Shown here piece by piece: positions 1 through 7,915 of a stretch of DNA of 64,000 nt; the first letter of the stretch is position 1; the number at the start of each line of letters is the position of its first letter. The stretch covers positions 3,162,001-3,226,000 of the forward strand of contig NZ_LR594659.1 of the NCBI RefSeq assembly GCF_901827155.1, in the 5' to 3' direction. A program made the position numbers and the translations under genes. The DNA is from Variovorax sp. PBL-H6. Lineage in GTDB: Bacteria; Pseudomonadota; Gammaproteobacteria; Burkholderiales; Burkholderiaceae_C. The notes beneath the pieces are model-generated. The model was not told where the DNA came from, searched no databases, and saw only the letters and a list, made by a program, of their open reading frames with translations.

Positions 1-147
1 TTGCCGTTGGAAAAAGATCATGTGATTGGCCTTCGGTTCTGTGCCGATTTCATAATCAACGGCGACGCGGCCCGGAAAGGTGAGCTCAATATTTCCATAC
101 CCAACGGAATTAATGTAGTCTTCTCGGGACGTCTAAAGCTGAACTGA
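1..147 (+). CDS. C-terminal tail of an effector-like protein, cut by the window edge
   Basis: Frame 1 is open from the first base to a TGA at 145-147, giving 48 residues with no start in view. The tail (VIGLRFCADFIINGD, then FSGRLKLN) aligns closely with the last 50 residues of the protein ending at 6265 (VIGIHWKADFIVDGD, FSGRLNVQ) and more weakly with the protein ending at 2198 (FGGRLSV). It is therefore a third member of the effector-like family found here twice more. The next gene is a CesT-like chaperone 43 bases downstream. Function unknown; a role as type III effector is inferred only from those chaperones. Confidence 0.6.
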   Translation: MPLEKDHVIGLRFCADFIINGDAARKGELNISIPNGINVVFSGRLKLN

Positions 148-190
148 AAAAGCTCGACGTGTCCAGCCAACCTTATCAGGAGTCTTATTG

Positions 191-628
191 ATGGATCACA
201 CGAAATTCCATGATATTTGCGTGACAGCCGCCAAGGTCTTGCATACCGACGCATCGGAAAACGATTGCCAATGCTCGTTGACGATCGATGGCATCGATGT
301 GCTCATTGAGCTCGATGAAGAGGCTGATGCTATGCATTGCTATGTCGATTTGGGTGATGCGAATTCGCACGAACGTATGGACGTCTGTGAGCAATTATTG
401 GCGCTTAACCTGCGCACTCACAGTAACCATCATGGCAGCTACGCCTTCGAGCCGAGTTCAGGCCGCGCAATCTTCTGCGCCAATCTACTTGACGCTGCCA
501 ATCTCGATGGAGACGAATTGGCGAAAATGCTGCGCTACTACGTTGAGGAGACCGAAGAGGCGCGTCAAATAGTCAACGGGACGGCGATGAAGAGTCTTGG
601 GGAACTGTTCCATCCCGAACTTGCATGA
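191..628 (+). CDS. CesT-like type III secretion chaperone
   Basis: 145 residues, acidic, no signal peptide. Size and pattern fit the Tir-chaperone/CesT family: an N-terminal helix, a beta stretch with IDVLIELDEEAD, a central LLALN helix, a strand pair around GSYAFEPSSGRAIFCANL, then a long C-terminal helix (DELAKMLRYYVEETEEARQI). Such chaperones bind the N-terminal region of one effector and keep it secretion-competent in the cytoplasm. ATG 191 is chosen over TTG 188 because AGGAG lies 9 bases upstream of it. The gene ends 43 bases before an effector-like gene, the usual chaperone-effector layout. A second chaperone of this type lies at 3910. Family assignment is by pattern, not by search. 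Confidence 0.6.
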   Translation: MDHTKFHDICVTAAKVLHTDASENDCQCSLTIDGIDVLIELDEEADAMHCYVDLGDANSHERMDVCEQLLALNLRTHSNHHGSYAFEPSSGRAIFCANLLDAANLDGDELAKMLRYYVEETEEARQIVNGTAMKSLGELFHPELA

Positions 629-671
629 CCACACTGTGCTTTTTATTTTAATTATTTAACAAGGCTTTGCC

Positions 672-2198
672 ATGAATACAAATCCAAATCAGTGGGGAAA
701 ATTTCGCCCGTCAGTCGTCAAATCCGTCAATCAAACAAACAACGAGCCAAACGAGCCTCAATCCTTGGCGTCACCTAGGGCGCGACTAGGGGACATCGTT
801 TCATTGGGGAAACGCAGAGACAAGGTGGCCTCCGAAGTCGCATTGCGTAGTAACCGACTTCCGGCCGAATTGCAAAAATTCAATGAAGATAATAAAGAAA
901 CCGAACGCGACGGGCAGAATTTTGAGTTTTCCGTCAACGATGCAAACATTGAAGACCGGTCCGGCATTGCTATTCAAAACCCATTTGATGCGGATCTGGA
1001 AGATCTGTTGGCACCGGCCCGGCCTGACCTCAAATCACAAGCAACCGGGCTTGACCACAACCCTGACAGCAGTGCCAAAACCCCATTTGATGATGATTTG
1101 GATGATTTGTTGGCACAGATTAGGCCCCTGAATTCCGACCTCAAATCACAAGCAAGCGCGGAAACGCCAGAAAAACAGTCGAATGAATCGACAAAATGGA
1201 ACCCGGCGACTGACTCGATTCGCAGAGGGAACAAGACTTACGTCTTGACTCGCGAAAGCAAGAAAAGTTCAGATGTGAAAAGTGATAGCAAAAGAACCAA
1301 ATTTGCCACCACAAAAAAGCAGGAACGGATCGAAAAAACACCCACTTACGCGGCCATAAACAGCAAGAAAGAAAAACTTGCATTTGCTCGCGAAATTCTG
1401 CCTGCCGAAGTGATTGTGGACAACAATGGAAACTTGTCCGGAAGCCTACAAATCACGCATACGCCAATGCAGTATCGCGAAGGAGCCACTGTTCTGGATG
1501 GCGCTTTCTTGGGGAGAAGCTACGCTGACAGATTTAATGAATTGGGTCGTTCGTATATGGAGAGATCCCTTAAAATAGATGGCCTTGAGATCACTTTTCA
1601 AGCGGGATTGGGTGATTTAGGTCGACTCAACGATCTCGAGATTTTTGATAGCGGATCTTCATTTCTGTCCAAAAATATCGACGATAGCGAGATGCCAGAT
1701 CCACAGAAAGGCCGCACCAAAGTCATCGCTCATGCCCTTCAAGATTTTGCAGGGTCTGCCGGCGCGCTGTTCGTTCTAAGCTCAATTGTCCAACCAACCA
1801 TTTTGCAGAAAATTCAGGGAAGCCTGAGTAATGGCAAGGGAGTGGCAAGCAATAGCCATCTGGGTCCCTTCCGAAAGGCTCAGTCGTTTACCGTCTTCAA
1901 GGACGACGGCAACCGGGAAGAACTGAACTGGACAAACTTCGGCGTAAGCTCAGCCAAGCTCAGACTGTTTCGCGACAACGGTAACTTCGTCTTGACCGTC
2001 GACTGGCAGACGTATTACACGCGACCGCTGGGTAAGAACAGGGAGGTGGTTGAAGGCATGCCGTTGGGCCCAACCGATGGCATCAGCGTCCATTTCCAGG
2101 CCGAAATAAGGATCAACGAAGAAGCAGCTCACGAACGCCTGCTGGTACTCTCGACAACGGGTATCCAAGCGATATTCGGAGGGCGCCTCAGCGTTTGA
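672..2198 (+). CDS. Candidate type III effector with family-specific C-terminal domain
   Basis: 508 residues. The first 30 residues are rich in Asn, Ser, Thr, Gln and Pro with no hydrophobic signal, as in type III substrates. Residues about 103-161 carry two copies of an acidic repeat (PFDxDLxDLL...DLKSQA). Residues about 170-240 are Lys/Ser-rich and probably disordered. The C-terminal half aligns with the split protein at 4425-6265: LPAEVIVDNNGNLSG, FAGSAGALFVLSS, VDWQTY and FGGRL mark the shared domain. The domain matches no enzyme motif I recognise. AAGG lies 9 bases before ATG 672. GC is visibly lower than in the metabolic genes to the right. Effector function is inferred from the chaperone immediately upstream. 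Confidence 0.55.
   Translation: MNTNPNQWGKFRPSVVKSVNQTNNEPNEPQSLASPRARLGDIVSLGKRRDKVASEVALRSNRLPAELQKFNEDNKETERDGQNFEFSVNDANIEDRSGIAIQNPFDADLEDLLAPARPDLKSQATGLDHNPDSSAKTPFDDDLDDLLAQIRPLNSDLKSQASAETPEKQSNESTKWNPATDSIRRGNKTYVLTRESKKSSDVKSDSKRTKFATTKKQERIEKTPTYAAINSKKEKLAFAREILPAEVIVDNNGNLSGSLQITHTPMQYREGATVLDGAFLGRSYADRFNELGRSYMERSLKIDGLEITFQAGLGDLGRLNDLEIFDSGSSFLSKNIDDSEMPDPQKGRTKVIAHALQDFAGSAGALFVLSSIVQPTILQKIQGSLSNGKGVASNSHLGPFRKAQSFTVFKDDGNREELNWTNFGVSSAKLRLFRDNGNFVLTVDWQTYYTRPLGKNREVVEGMPLGPTDGISVHFQAEIRINEEAAHERLLVLSTTGIQAIFGGRLSV
978..1154 (+). repeat. Tandem in-frame repeat in the effector gene, about 102 bases apart
   Basis: Two copies of a stretch encoding PFDxDLxDLLAxxRP, then DLKSQA. 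The DNA of the second half (GACCTCAAATCACAAGCAA at 1026 and at 1137) is identical in both copies. Copy two has three extra residues before DLKSQA. The near-identity at DNA level points to a recent internal duplication. Confidence 0.75.
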
Positions 2199-2244
2199 GC
2201 GAGGACTGAACGAAGCCCAGCGTTTGCCACCTCGGTGCGGGCTT

Positions 2245-2315
2245 GCAGCAACCTCACGCCCCTGCAACTTCATGGGCGGCGAAAAAAGCAGTTTCGGCAA
2301 GTCCGTGGCTCTGAT
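2245..2315 (+). pseudogene. Degenerate copy of the parA-like gene's 5' end
   Basis: This stretch matches bases around the start of the intact ParA-like gene at 2587: a shared CAGCAACCTCA leader, then AACTTCAT, GGCGGCGAAAAA and CGGCAAGTC. The copy's start codon reads ACG instead of ATG, two bases are missing, and the Walker loop reads GGEKSSFGKS instead of GGEKGGVGKS. The rest of 2199-2586 (388 bases) holds no gene I can support. It stays open in the frame of the downstream ATPase from 2224, but the similarity stops after about 70 bases and the remaining residues look non-conserved. Confidence 0.65.
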
Positions 2316-2586
2316 GGAGCTGACCAAGCATGCTGAAGAAGATCCCATTGCGTTCACTCAGTTGGTAAGACAAAAAATCGGGGCGCTCCCTCTTTCCGCG
2401 CCAGTCAACGAAGGTGAATCCCAATCTCAGATTGAGATTCCTCGTTCCGAGCTAATTGACCAGACCAACTGCCGTGATCGGCATGCTTCGCTGAGGATCC
2501 AGCAGGAAGGGAAGGGCTCGGCGTCGCCCGGCGCTTGGCCCCTAGAATGCTCAACGCTTCTCCACCCCCCAATCTCCAGCAACCTC

Positions 2587-3279
2587 ATGAGCTCCATCAA
2601 CTTCATCGGCGGCGAAAAAGGCGGAGTCGGCAAGTCAGTCACCGCCCGGGTCCTGGCGCAGTACTTCATCGACCACAGCAAGCCCTTCGTGGGCTTCGAC
2701 ACGGATCGATCGCACAGCTCCTTCACCCGCTTCTACGAGGGCTTCGCCTCGCCGGTGGTGGTCGACAGCTACGAGGGCCTGGACACGGTGGTCAACGGCT
2801 TCGAGACGCATCCGCAGCAAAGCGTGATCGTCGACCTGGCAGCGCAGACGCTGGCACCGCTGGCGCGCTGGATCAAGGATTCGGAGCTTTTCGACGTCTT
2901 CGCCGGGCTCGGCGTGACGGTCAATTTCTGGCACGTGCTGGACGACGGCAAGGACTCGAGCGACCTGCTCGGCACGCTGGTCGATACATTCGGCAACCGG
3001 CCCAACTACATCGTGGTGCAGAACTACGGCCGCGGCAACGACTTCGCGCTGCTGCTGGGCTCACAGTCGCTCAGCAAGGCGACGATGCACGGGGCGCGCG
3101 TGATCACCCTGCCCCGCCTGCACGACGCGAGCATGCGCAAGATCGATGCGCGCAACACCAGCTTCTGGAAGGCGGTCAACGACCGCGAGGGGCCGAACGC
3201 GCTCGGGCTGCTGGAGCGCCAGCGCGTCAAGAGCTGGCTGGCAACCTCTTACGCGGCCTTCGACACCTTGCCGCTCTGA
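2587..3279 (+). CDS. ParA/MinD-like P-loop ATPase
   Basis: 230 residues. The deviant Walker A motif GGEKGGVGKS is at residues 7-16, followed by GFDTDRS and SVIVDLAAQ, the switch and Walker B regions of ParA/SIMIBI ATPases. Members partition plasmids or position cargo, and some relatives travel with mobile regions. No parB or DNA-binding partner is seen. ATG 2587 is chosen because the Walker loop then sits near the N-terminus; the open frame upstream to 2224 includes the degenerate duplicate. GC is high, unlike the effector genes on both sides, so the gene probably belongs to the host backbone. Its last eight codons recur at 6281-6307 beside dsbB. Confidence 0.75.
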   Translation: MSSINFIGGEKGGVGKSVTARVLAQYFIDHSKPFVGFDTDRSHSSFTRFYEGFASPVVVDSYEGLDTVVNGFETHPQQSVIVDLAAQTLAPLARWIKDSELFDVFAGLGVTVNFWHVLDDGKDSSDLLGTLVDTFGNRPNYIVVQNYGRGNDFALLLGSQSLSKATMHGARVITLPRLHDASMRKIDARNTSFWKAVNDREGPNALGLLERQRVKSWLATSYAAFDTLPL

Positions 3280-3909
3280 ACGCGGCTCCCGCTTGCTCGG
3301 CGGGAGCGCATCGGCGACGCGATCCGCCTCGCCTTCGAGACTCAAACCAGGCCCTCCGGCAGCGATGGCGCGATGGCGCGATGGCACTGATGATCGCTGC
3401 GAGCACGCCGGCGCGTACCTGGGCGCAGACCAGAATGCTCAACGCCGTGAACACGGAGAACAATACCGTGCCTCGAGCAACGCGGAGATTCTCGCCACGC
3501 GCTGCCGGGCTCAGGGCGGTGCCAATGGACAGCCGCCTGACGCCGTGCAATTTTTCTCAATTGTGAACGGAAAAGTCAACTCCTGGAGTTTTCTCGTTGG
3601 ACCTTTTGTTTTAACTCACATCCATCCAACTACAGAAATCACGGCCAGATCACTTCCAAAGGCAACGAGATTCTGCACAGCATTGCGCTGAATTTCCCTG
3701 TAGACGACGTCTGGGCTGGCTTTTTGGATGGTTAAAAAAGGTCAACTTGCAGACCTGCTCCCCCGCTGGAACCTTTGTTTCCGGCAGGTTCCATACCCAA
3801 CGGGTCAGCCGGATCATCAATGTGTCCGGATCCCGCAGGGGGGGCATCGTGGCGAAAGTGCACATCGTAGTGCGACGCCGCCGTCACACTCAACCGCAAT
3901 CAAATACCG
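3280..3909. other. 630-base stretch without an intact gene; decayed coding remnants
   Basis: The left part (to about 3540) is GC-rich and the right part AT-richer. Short broken stretches on the plus strand read like former coding sequence in shifting frames: NGKVNSWSFLVGPFVL near 3565, then ITSKGNEILHSIALNF near 3645-3695, then VSGRFHTQRVSRIINVSG near 3775-3830. I cannot assign them to a family. An inverted repeat GGAACC-N13-GGTTCC lies at 3768-3792. No convincing promoter for the chaperone at 3910 was found. Confidence 0.4.
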
Positions 3910-4374
3910 ATGACCATTGATTCAGACCAGATAGCCCGACTCCTCGTGGAGGTGGGCCAACGCACACCACGCATCGAAAGCATCGTGCAGGAGGCCAACT
4001 CGACTCGTTGGGCCATCGAACTGGGTGACGGTTCGATCGTCCTCGCGGAGCTCGATGAAGAACGAGGCAGGCTCATTCTGGAAACGGACCTGGGTCAACC
4101 GCCCCAAGAGCACCGGCTCGCGACCTGCGAGCTCTTGATGATGCTCACGTCCCTCGAGCACGCATCCAAAGGCTGGGCGATGGCACTCACCGAGCCGGAC
4201 GGTGAATTCCAACTCTGCGGCCACGTTCTGGTCACACAGCTTTCCGTCGTGGATTTGCAGTCGAACTTCGAGTCGTTTATTGGCCAGGCGCAGGAGTGGC
4301 GAGAAATTGTCGCCCGGGGCGCGCAGCAAGAGCAGGTCGAAGAAGAGACATTGAACCCGGACTTCCTTGTTTAA
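3910..4374 (+). CDS. Second CesT-like type III secretion chaperone
   Basis: 154 residues, acidic, no signal peptide. It has the order expected for the CesT family: an N-terminal helix (DQIARLLVEVGQRT), strands around WAIELGDGSIVLAELDEE and RLILETDLG, a helix ATCELLMMLTSLEHA, a strand pair GEFQLCGHVLVT, and a last long helix (FESFIGQAQEWREIVARGA). It is diverged from the chaperone at 191 but follows the same pattern. It ends 50 bases before an effector-like gene, so the chaperone-effector order is repeated. ATG 3910 is the only sensible start; no strong ribosome site is visible. Confidence 0.6.
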   Translation: MTIDSDQIARLLVEVGQRTPRIESIVQEANSTRWAIELGDGSIVLAELDEERGRLILETDLGQPPQEHRLATCELLMMLTSLEHASKGWAMALTEPDGEFQLCGHVLVTQLSVVDLQSNFESFIGQAQEWREIVARGAQQEQVEEETLNPDFLV

Positions 4375-4424
4375 CAACCACGGCTGATGAATCACTCTCA
4401 CGCCTCACTTAAAGATCAAACGCC

Positions 4425-5468
4425 ATGCCTCCAACCCATTCTCTTCCCGTCACCAGCGCTACAACTTTCCACCAGCTGCAGGATTTCCTGAACAGCGCAA
4501 ATGACGAACGCAGTCTTCACGCAAAAACCGGCAAGGACGGTTCGCTCGTCCTCTATGTGAGCAAAGGCAAGGGGACTGGATTCAAGCAAGCACTATTTCC
4601 TAAACAATTCCAGGCTCGGAGAATCGCGGCGCATCGGGCCATCTTGAAAATCACAGGAACAAATAGTAGAGGACAAAACGCAGCTTTGCATGCCTCGATA
4701 ACAAGTGGATTCATACCGAAGGAACGGGATGAGGCCAATTTCGTGATGGACGCGGCACCGCTGGTCGTGGGAGATCTGAAATCCAACTTGTCCGAACAAA
4801 TTGACCTCCATCAGCAAGCCTTTGCAGAACGATATTTCGAGGCAATCGAGCTTGACTTCGACAACGGCAAGGCGCAAACGCCGTTTTCACCTGAAAACGA
4901 GAATACCACGCCACTGGCAAAAGGTTTGCGTGATGCAATGGATGACATTCGAAATGCGGCTCATCAACTGAGCGGATCCGAACGCAAGGACCTTCGATCC
5001 AAAACCGCGGACTTCATCGAGCGAAATGTTAAAAATTGCCCCTTCAATCCCTCGCACGAATACGAAGAAATAATCGATTCCAGCCTCAATTTTGACAGAA
5101 ACATAAACAGCCTGCTGAAAGAGATTTTCGAACGCCGGCCTCACGACAAAAGAATGGAAGAGATCACGATAGAGCTGGCCAATAATTTCAAGAATTTGAA
5201 ATTCAGCATGGATCTCCTCGCGGACAAGGGATTCGTTGAGAGCTGCCCGGAAGGAAAGCGCGCGGGCCTAACCATGCTCGGCAAGCAATTGACCGCACTG
5301 CACGAGCTTCTCAATCAGCCCGAAGGATTCTATACATCTATCGGCGCACTTACCGGGCTGGCAATCAACTCGCCCGCCGACTTCAGAAGTTACCTGAATA
5401 AATTCAAATCCAATTTCATTCACGCCAATTTGCCGGATGGCGCAATTGTGGATGAAAATGGAATTTGA
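4425..5468 (+). CDS. Effector-like protein, N-terminal part (gene split by frameshift)
   Basis: 347 residues ending at TGA 5466-5468. The N-terminus is Ser/Thr-rich without a signal peptide; residues 30-75 contain a basic segment (KQFQARRIAAHRAILKI) and residues 160-300 are mainly helical. The last residues, LPDGAIVDENG, align with LPAEVIVDNNGNLSG in the middle of the intact paralogue at 672, and the match carries on in the next frame at 5465. One added base near 5462 would read through as VDENGNLSGGQ. This is therefore the front half of one effector gene, not a complete protein. Either the gene is inactivated or the base was lost in sequencing. Confidence 0.6.
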   Translation: MPPTHSLPVTSATTFHQLQDFLNSANDERSLHAKTGKDGSLVLYVSKGKGTGFKQALFPKQFQARRIAAHRAILKITGTNSRGQNAALHASITSGFIPKERDEANFVMDAAPLVVGDLKSNLSEQIDLHQQAFAERYFEAIELDFDNGKAQTPFSPENENTTPLAKGLRDAMDDIRNAAHQLSGSERKDLRSKTADFIERNVKNCPFNPSHEYEEIIDSSLNFDRNINSLLKEIFERRPHDKRMEEITIELANNFKNLKFSMDLLADKGFVESCPEGKRAGLTMLGKQLTALHELLNQPEGFYTSIGALTGLAINSPADFRSYLNKFKSNFIHANLPDGAIVDENGI

Positions 5469-6265
5469 GTGGAGGTCAGACACTTCGCATAGTACTGAAC
5501 TTCTCCAAATACCCCGAACTGCCATCACAGGCAAGCGGCAATGCCGGCTCGTCCATTGCGGACATGCTTGAGGGCGCAAAAACGCAGAGTTTGATGAAGG
5601 GCAAAGAAAAGATCGGCCCAATCACGGTTCACAAACAGGCAATTGCTGATTTCTGGCGATTTAACTACGAAATTCCGACAGAACCGGGTACTGTATTCAA
5701 TTCCGACGATTTACCAGTTGGAACCGATCAGCAGCACCAGCGCAACATATCCGTTGCTTACGCAGTCGAAGCATTTGCGGGTCGGGACCCCAACACCACC
5801 TTGGTGCTCTCCTCAGTTCTCAATCAGACCACATTGAGTCCGCTGTTTCATTGCTTGGCCGATCCGGGAGGGGAAAGTGTTCCTTTTAGAATGATCACCA
5901 GCACCAATGCAGCAACCTTCGACGGGCCGCTAATGCTTCAGAAGCGCGACGGAACCTACGAAAAAATCTCGACCAAAGGAATGGGGGCATGCAAATGGAA
6001 GCTTTCGCATGTGATCTCCGAGAACGGTAAAACTGACTACAAGATCTCGATCGATTGGCAAACTTATGCCGTTGCCAACGATGTCCAGGACTGGCTATCG
6101 CTGCCCGAGAACAATGTCATTGGAATTCACTGGAAGGCAGATTTCATCGTCGATGGCGATGAAGCTCGCAAGGGAGTGCTGAAACTATCGATTCCCGACG
6201 GGATCGAGACGACCTTCTCGGGCCGCCTGAACGTTCAGAAAAAGAGTGGCGGCGTCGAGGTCTGA
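5465..6265 (+). CDS. Effector-like protein, C-terminal part (gene split by frameshift)
   Basis: The open frame starts at TTG 5465, overlapping the preceding stop by four bases, and gives 266 residues. There is no ribosome site of its own. It carries the family C-terminal domain: FAGRDPNTTLVLSSVLNQTT, then IDWQTY, WKADFIVDGD and FSGRL, matching the protein at 672 and, more closely, the tail at 1-147. With the preceding frame it would make one protein of about 613 residues. Translational coupling of two separate proteins is possible, but the paralogue is a single continuous frame. The stop at 6263-6265 lies 12 bases before the parA-like 3' remnant. Confidence 0.6.
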   Translation: MSGGQTLRIVLNFSKYPELPSQASGNAGSSIADMLEGAKTQSLMKGKEKIGPITVHKQAIADFWRFNYEIPTEPGTVFNSDDLPVGTDQQHQRNISVAYAVEAFAGRDPNTTLVLSSVLNQTTLSPLFHCLADPGGESVPFRMITSTNAATFDGPLMLQKRDGTYEKISTKGMGACKWKLSHVISENGKTDYKISIDWQTYAVANDVQDWLSLPENNVIGIHWKADFIVDGDEARKGVLKLSIPDGIETTFSGRLNVQKKSGGVEV

Positions 6266-6276
6266 CTCGCGCCCAG

Positions 6277-6816
6277 TCACGCCGCCTTTGACACACTGCC
6301 GCTCTGAAGACCGGGGCGCGGGCCGCGGCGCGAGAACAGCAGGCAGAGCAGCAGCACGCCGAAGACCACGAAGGCGATGAATGACCAGTTCGCAATCGAC
6401 AGCCCCAAAAAGGTCCAGTCGATCTGCGTGCAGTCACCGCCGCCGCGGAAGATCATCGGCAGCGCCCGCTTGAGCGGGAAGGTCTCGATCATCCCGTAGA
6501 GGTCGCGCCCGCAGGAAACGACTTCAGGCGGATACCACTGCAGCCAGCTCTGGCGCGCAGCGGTGTAGGCGCCGCCGATGGCCATCACCAGCGCCAGCGT
6601 GGCGCCGGTGAGCTGCAGGCCACGGCTCTTGCCCAGAGCCCCCAGGCCGGTGAACACCGCCACCAGCACGAGCGCATAGCGCTGCACGATGCACATCGGG
6701 CACGGCTCCAGGCCCACCACGTGCTGCAGGTAGAGCCCGAATGCCAGCATGGCCACGCAGGCGGCGCAAATCAGTGCAAGCGCGCGGCGCGGCGCTCCGA
6801 AGTACCAGTTGAACAA
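6277..6816 (-). CDS. dsbB: Disulfide bond formation protein DsbB
   Basis: 179 residues from TTG 6816. Four membrane helices and two periplasmic Cys pairs are visible: CPMC near residue 38, and SCGRD...GGGDC in the second loop. DsbB passes electrons from DsbA to quinones and so keeps periplasmic disulfide formation running. TTG is chosen because GAGGGG lies 8 bases upstream and it directly follows the cysA stop (6818). The ATG at 6861 would overlap cysA by 44 bases and add a non-hydrophobic extension. The last few codons run over the parA 3' remnant, so the native C-terminus may have changed when the island arrived. Confidence 0.88.
   Translation of the reverse strand: MFNWYFGAPRRALALICAACVAMLAFGLYLQHVVGLEPCPMCIVQRYALVLVAVFTGLGALGKSRGLQLTGATLALVMAIGGAYTAARQSWLQWYPPEVVSCGRDLYGMIETFPLKRALPMIFRGGGDCTQIDWTFLGLSIANWSFIAFVVFGVLLLCLLFSRRGPRPGLQSGSVSKAA
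6278..6307 (+). repeat. Remnant of the parA-like gene's 3' end at the island/dsbB junction
   Basis: Bases 6281-6307 encode AAFDTLPL and a stop, the same eight residues and stop that end the ParA-like gene at 3279, with a few silent base differences. No other part of parA is here. The remnant overlaps the last codons of dsbB on the other strand. It suggests that parA once ended next to dsbB and that the chaperone-effector unit came to lie between them. Confidence 0.65.
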
Positions 6817-6817
6817 A

Positions 6818-7903
6818 TCAGTGCCCCTCGACGAAGACGCGGGCCCGGCGCGGCGTGGCAACCACCGTCTCGCCTTCGCGCAGTCCCAGGTCCCGGAACT
6901 GTTGCGCAGGAAGTTGCGCCTCGATGATGGTTCCGGAGCCAGGATTGTCTGGATTCGATTCCACCGGTTCGAGTTCCAGGCGCGCGATAGGGCCGACGAC
7001 GATGGCCCGGCTCAGGGTCGCAACGATGCCGCTGGCGCCGGGCACGTAGCGCTCGACGTCGAGGTCGTGCGGCCGCACATAAGCAAGGGCCTTGCCGTTG
7101 CGCAGATCGCGGTGCTCGGGCGAATCGATGCGGATGCCTTCGACATGCACCTCGCCCTCGTGCGCGCGGCCGTGGAAGAGGTTGACGTCGCCGAGGAAGC
7201 CGTAGACGAAGGGGCTGGCCGGATGGTCCCACACGTCCTGCGGCGAGCCGACCTGCTCGATGCGGCCGCTGTTCATCAGCACCACGCGGTCGGCGACTTC
7301 CAACGCCTCCTCCTGGTCGTGAGTGACGAAGATGCTGGTGACGTGCAGCTCGTCGTGCAGCCGGCGCAGCCAGCGGCGCAGCTCCTTGCGCACCTTGGCG
7401 TCGAGGGCGCCGAAGGGCTCGTCCAGCAAGAGCACCTTGGGCTCGACCGCCAGCGCACGCGCCAGCGCGATGCGCTGGCGCTGGCCGCCCGAGAGCTGGG
7501 CCGGGTAACGGTCCGCCAGCCAGTCGAGTTGCACCAGCTCGAGCAACTCGTGCACCTTGGCCTTGATCTGCGCCTCGCCCGGCCGCTGGCCGCGCGGCTT
7601 GACGCGCAGGCCGAAGGCCACGTTCTCGAACACCGTCATGTGGCGGAACAGCGCGTAGTGCTGGAAGACGAAGCCGACCTGGCGCTCGCGCACGTGCACG
7701 TCGGTGGTGTCCTCGCCGGCGAACAGGATGCTGCCGGCGTCGGCCGTCTCCAGGCCCGCGATGATGCGCAGCAAGGTGGTCTTGCCGCAGCCCGAGGGAC
7801 CCAGCAACGCGACCAGCTCGCCGGAGTCGACGTCGAGGCTGACGTCGCGCAGCGCGTGGAAGTCGCCGAACTGTTTGCTGACGTTGCGGATTTCGATGCT
7901 CAT
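6818..7903 (-). CDS. cysA: Sulfate/thiosulfate ABC transporter ATPase CysA
   Basis: 361 residues. Walker [11 protein letters not shown] is at about residues 34-43, the signature [15 protein letters not shown] follows, then Walker [13 protein letters not shown], and a C-terminal TOBE-like part from about residue 240. It powers sulfate uptake with the CysT and CysW permeases and a periplasmic binding protein. It is the last transporter gene of the minus-strand order hydrolase-sbp-cysT-cysW-cysA, with dsbB directly after it. Spacing to cysW is 12 bases. Confidence 0.95.
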   Translation of the reverse strand: MSIEIRNVSKQFGDFHALRDVSLDVDSGELVALLGPSGCGKTTLLRIIAGLETADAGSILFAGEDTTDVHVRERQVGFVFQHYALFRHMTVFENVAFGLRVKPRGQRPGEAQIKAKVHELLELVQLDWLADRYPAQLSGGQRQRIALARALAVEPKVLLLDEPFGALDAKVRKELRRWLRRLHDELHVTSIFVTHDQEEALEVADRVVLMNSGRIEQVGSPQDVWDHPASPFVYGFLGDVNLFHGRAHEGEVHVEGIRIDSPEHRDLRNGKALAYVRPHDLDVERYVPGASGIVATLSRAIVVGPIARLELEPVESNPDNPGSGTIIEAQLPAQQFRDLGLREGETVVATPRRARVFVEGH

Positions 7904-7915
7904 GTTCTGTAATCC

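Noticed and set aside
2224..2586. Longer version of the parA-like protein starting at 2224
   Set aside because: The extension holds a second, degraded Walker loop copied from the same gene, so it is duplicated debris rather than a real N-terminus.
3227..3550. Minus-strand frame with a hydrophobic stretch (VLFSVFTALSILVCAQV)
   Set aside because: It overlaps the end of the parA-like gene, its remainder is Arg-rich noise, and there is no ribosome site.
3852..3876. GCGAA-N15-GCGAC, resembling a PIP box (TTCGC-N15-TTCGC) on the minus strand
   Set aside because: It points away from the chaperone, is imperfect, and lies too close to ATG 3910 for a promoter element.
5455..5475. Programmed -1 frameshift in the effector gene
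   Set aside because: No X-XXY-YYZ slippery site or obvious stimulatory hairpin; a lost base explains the paralogue alignment more simply.
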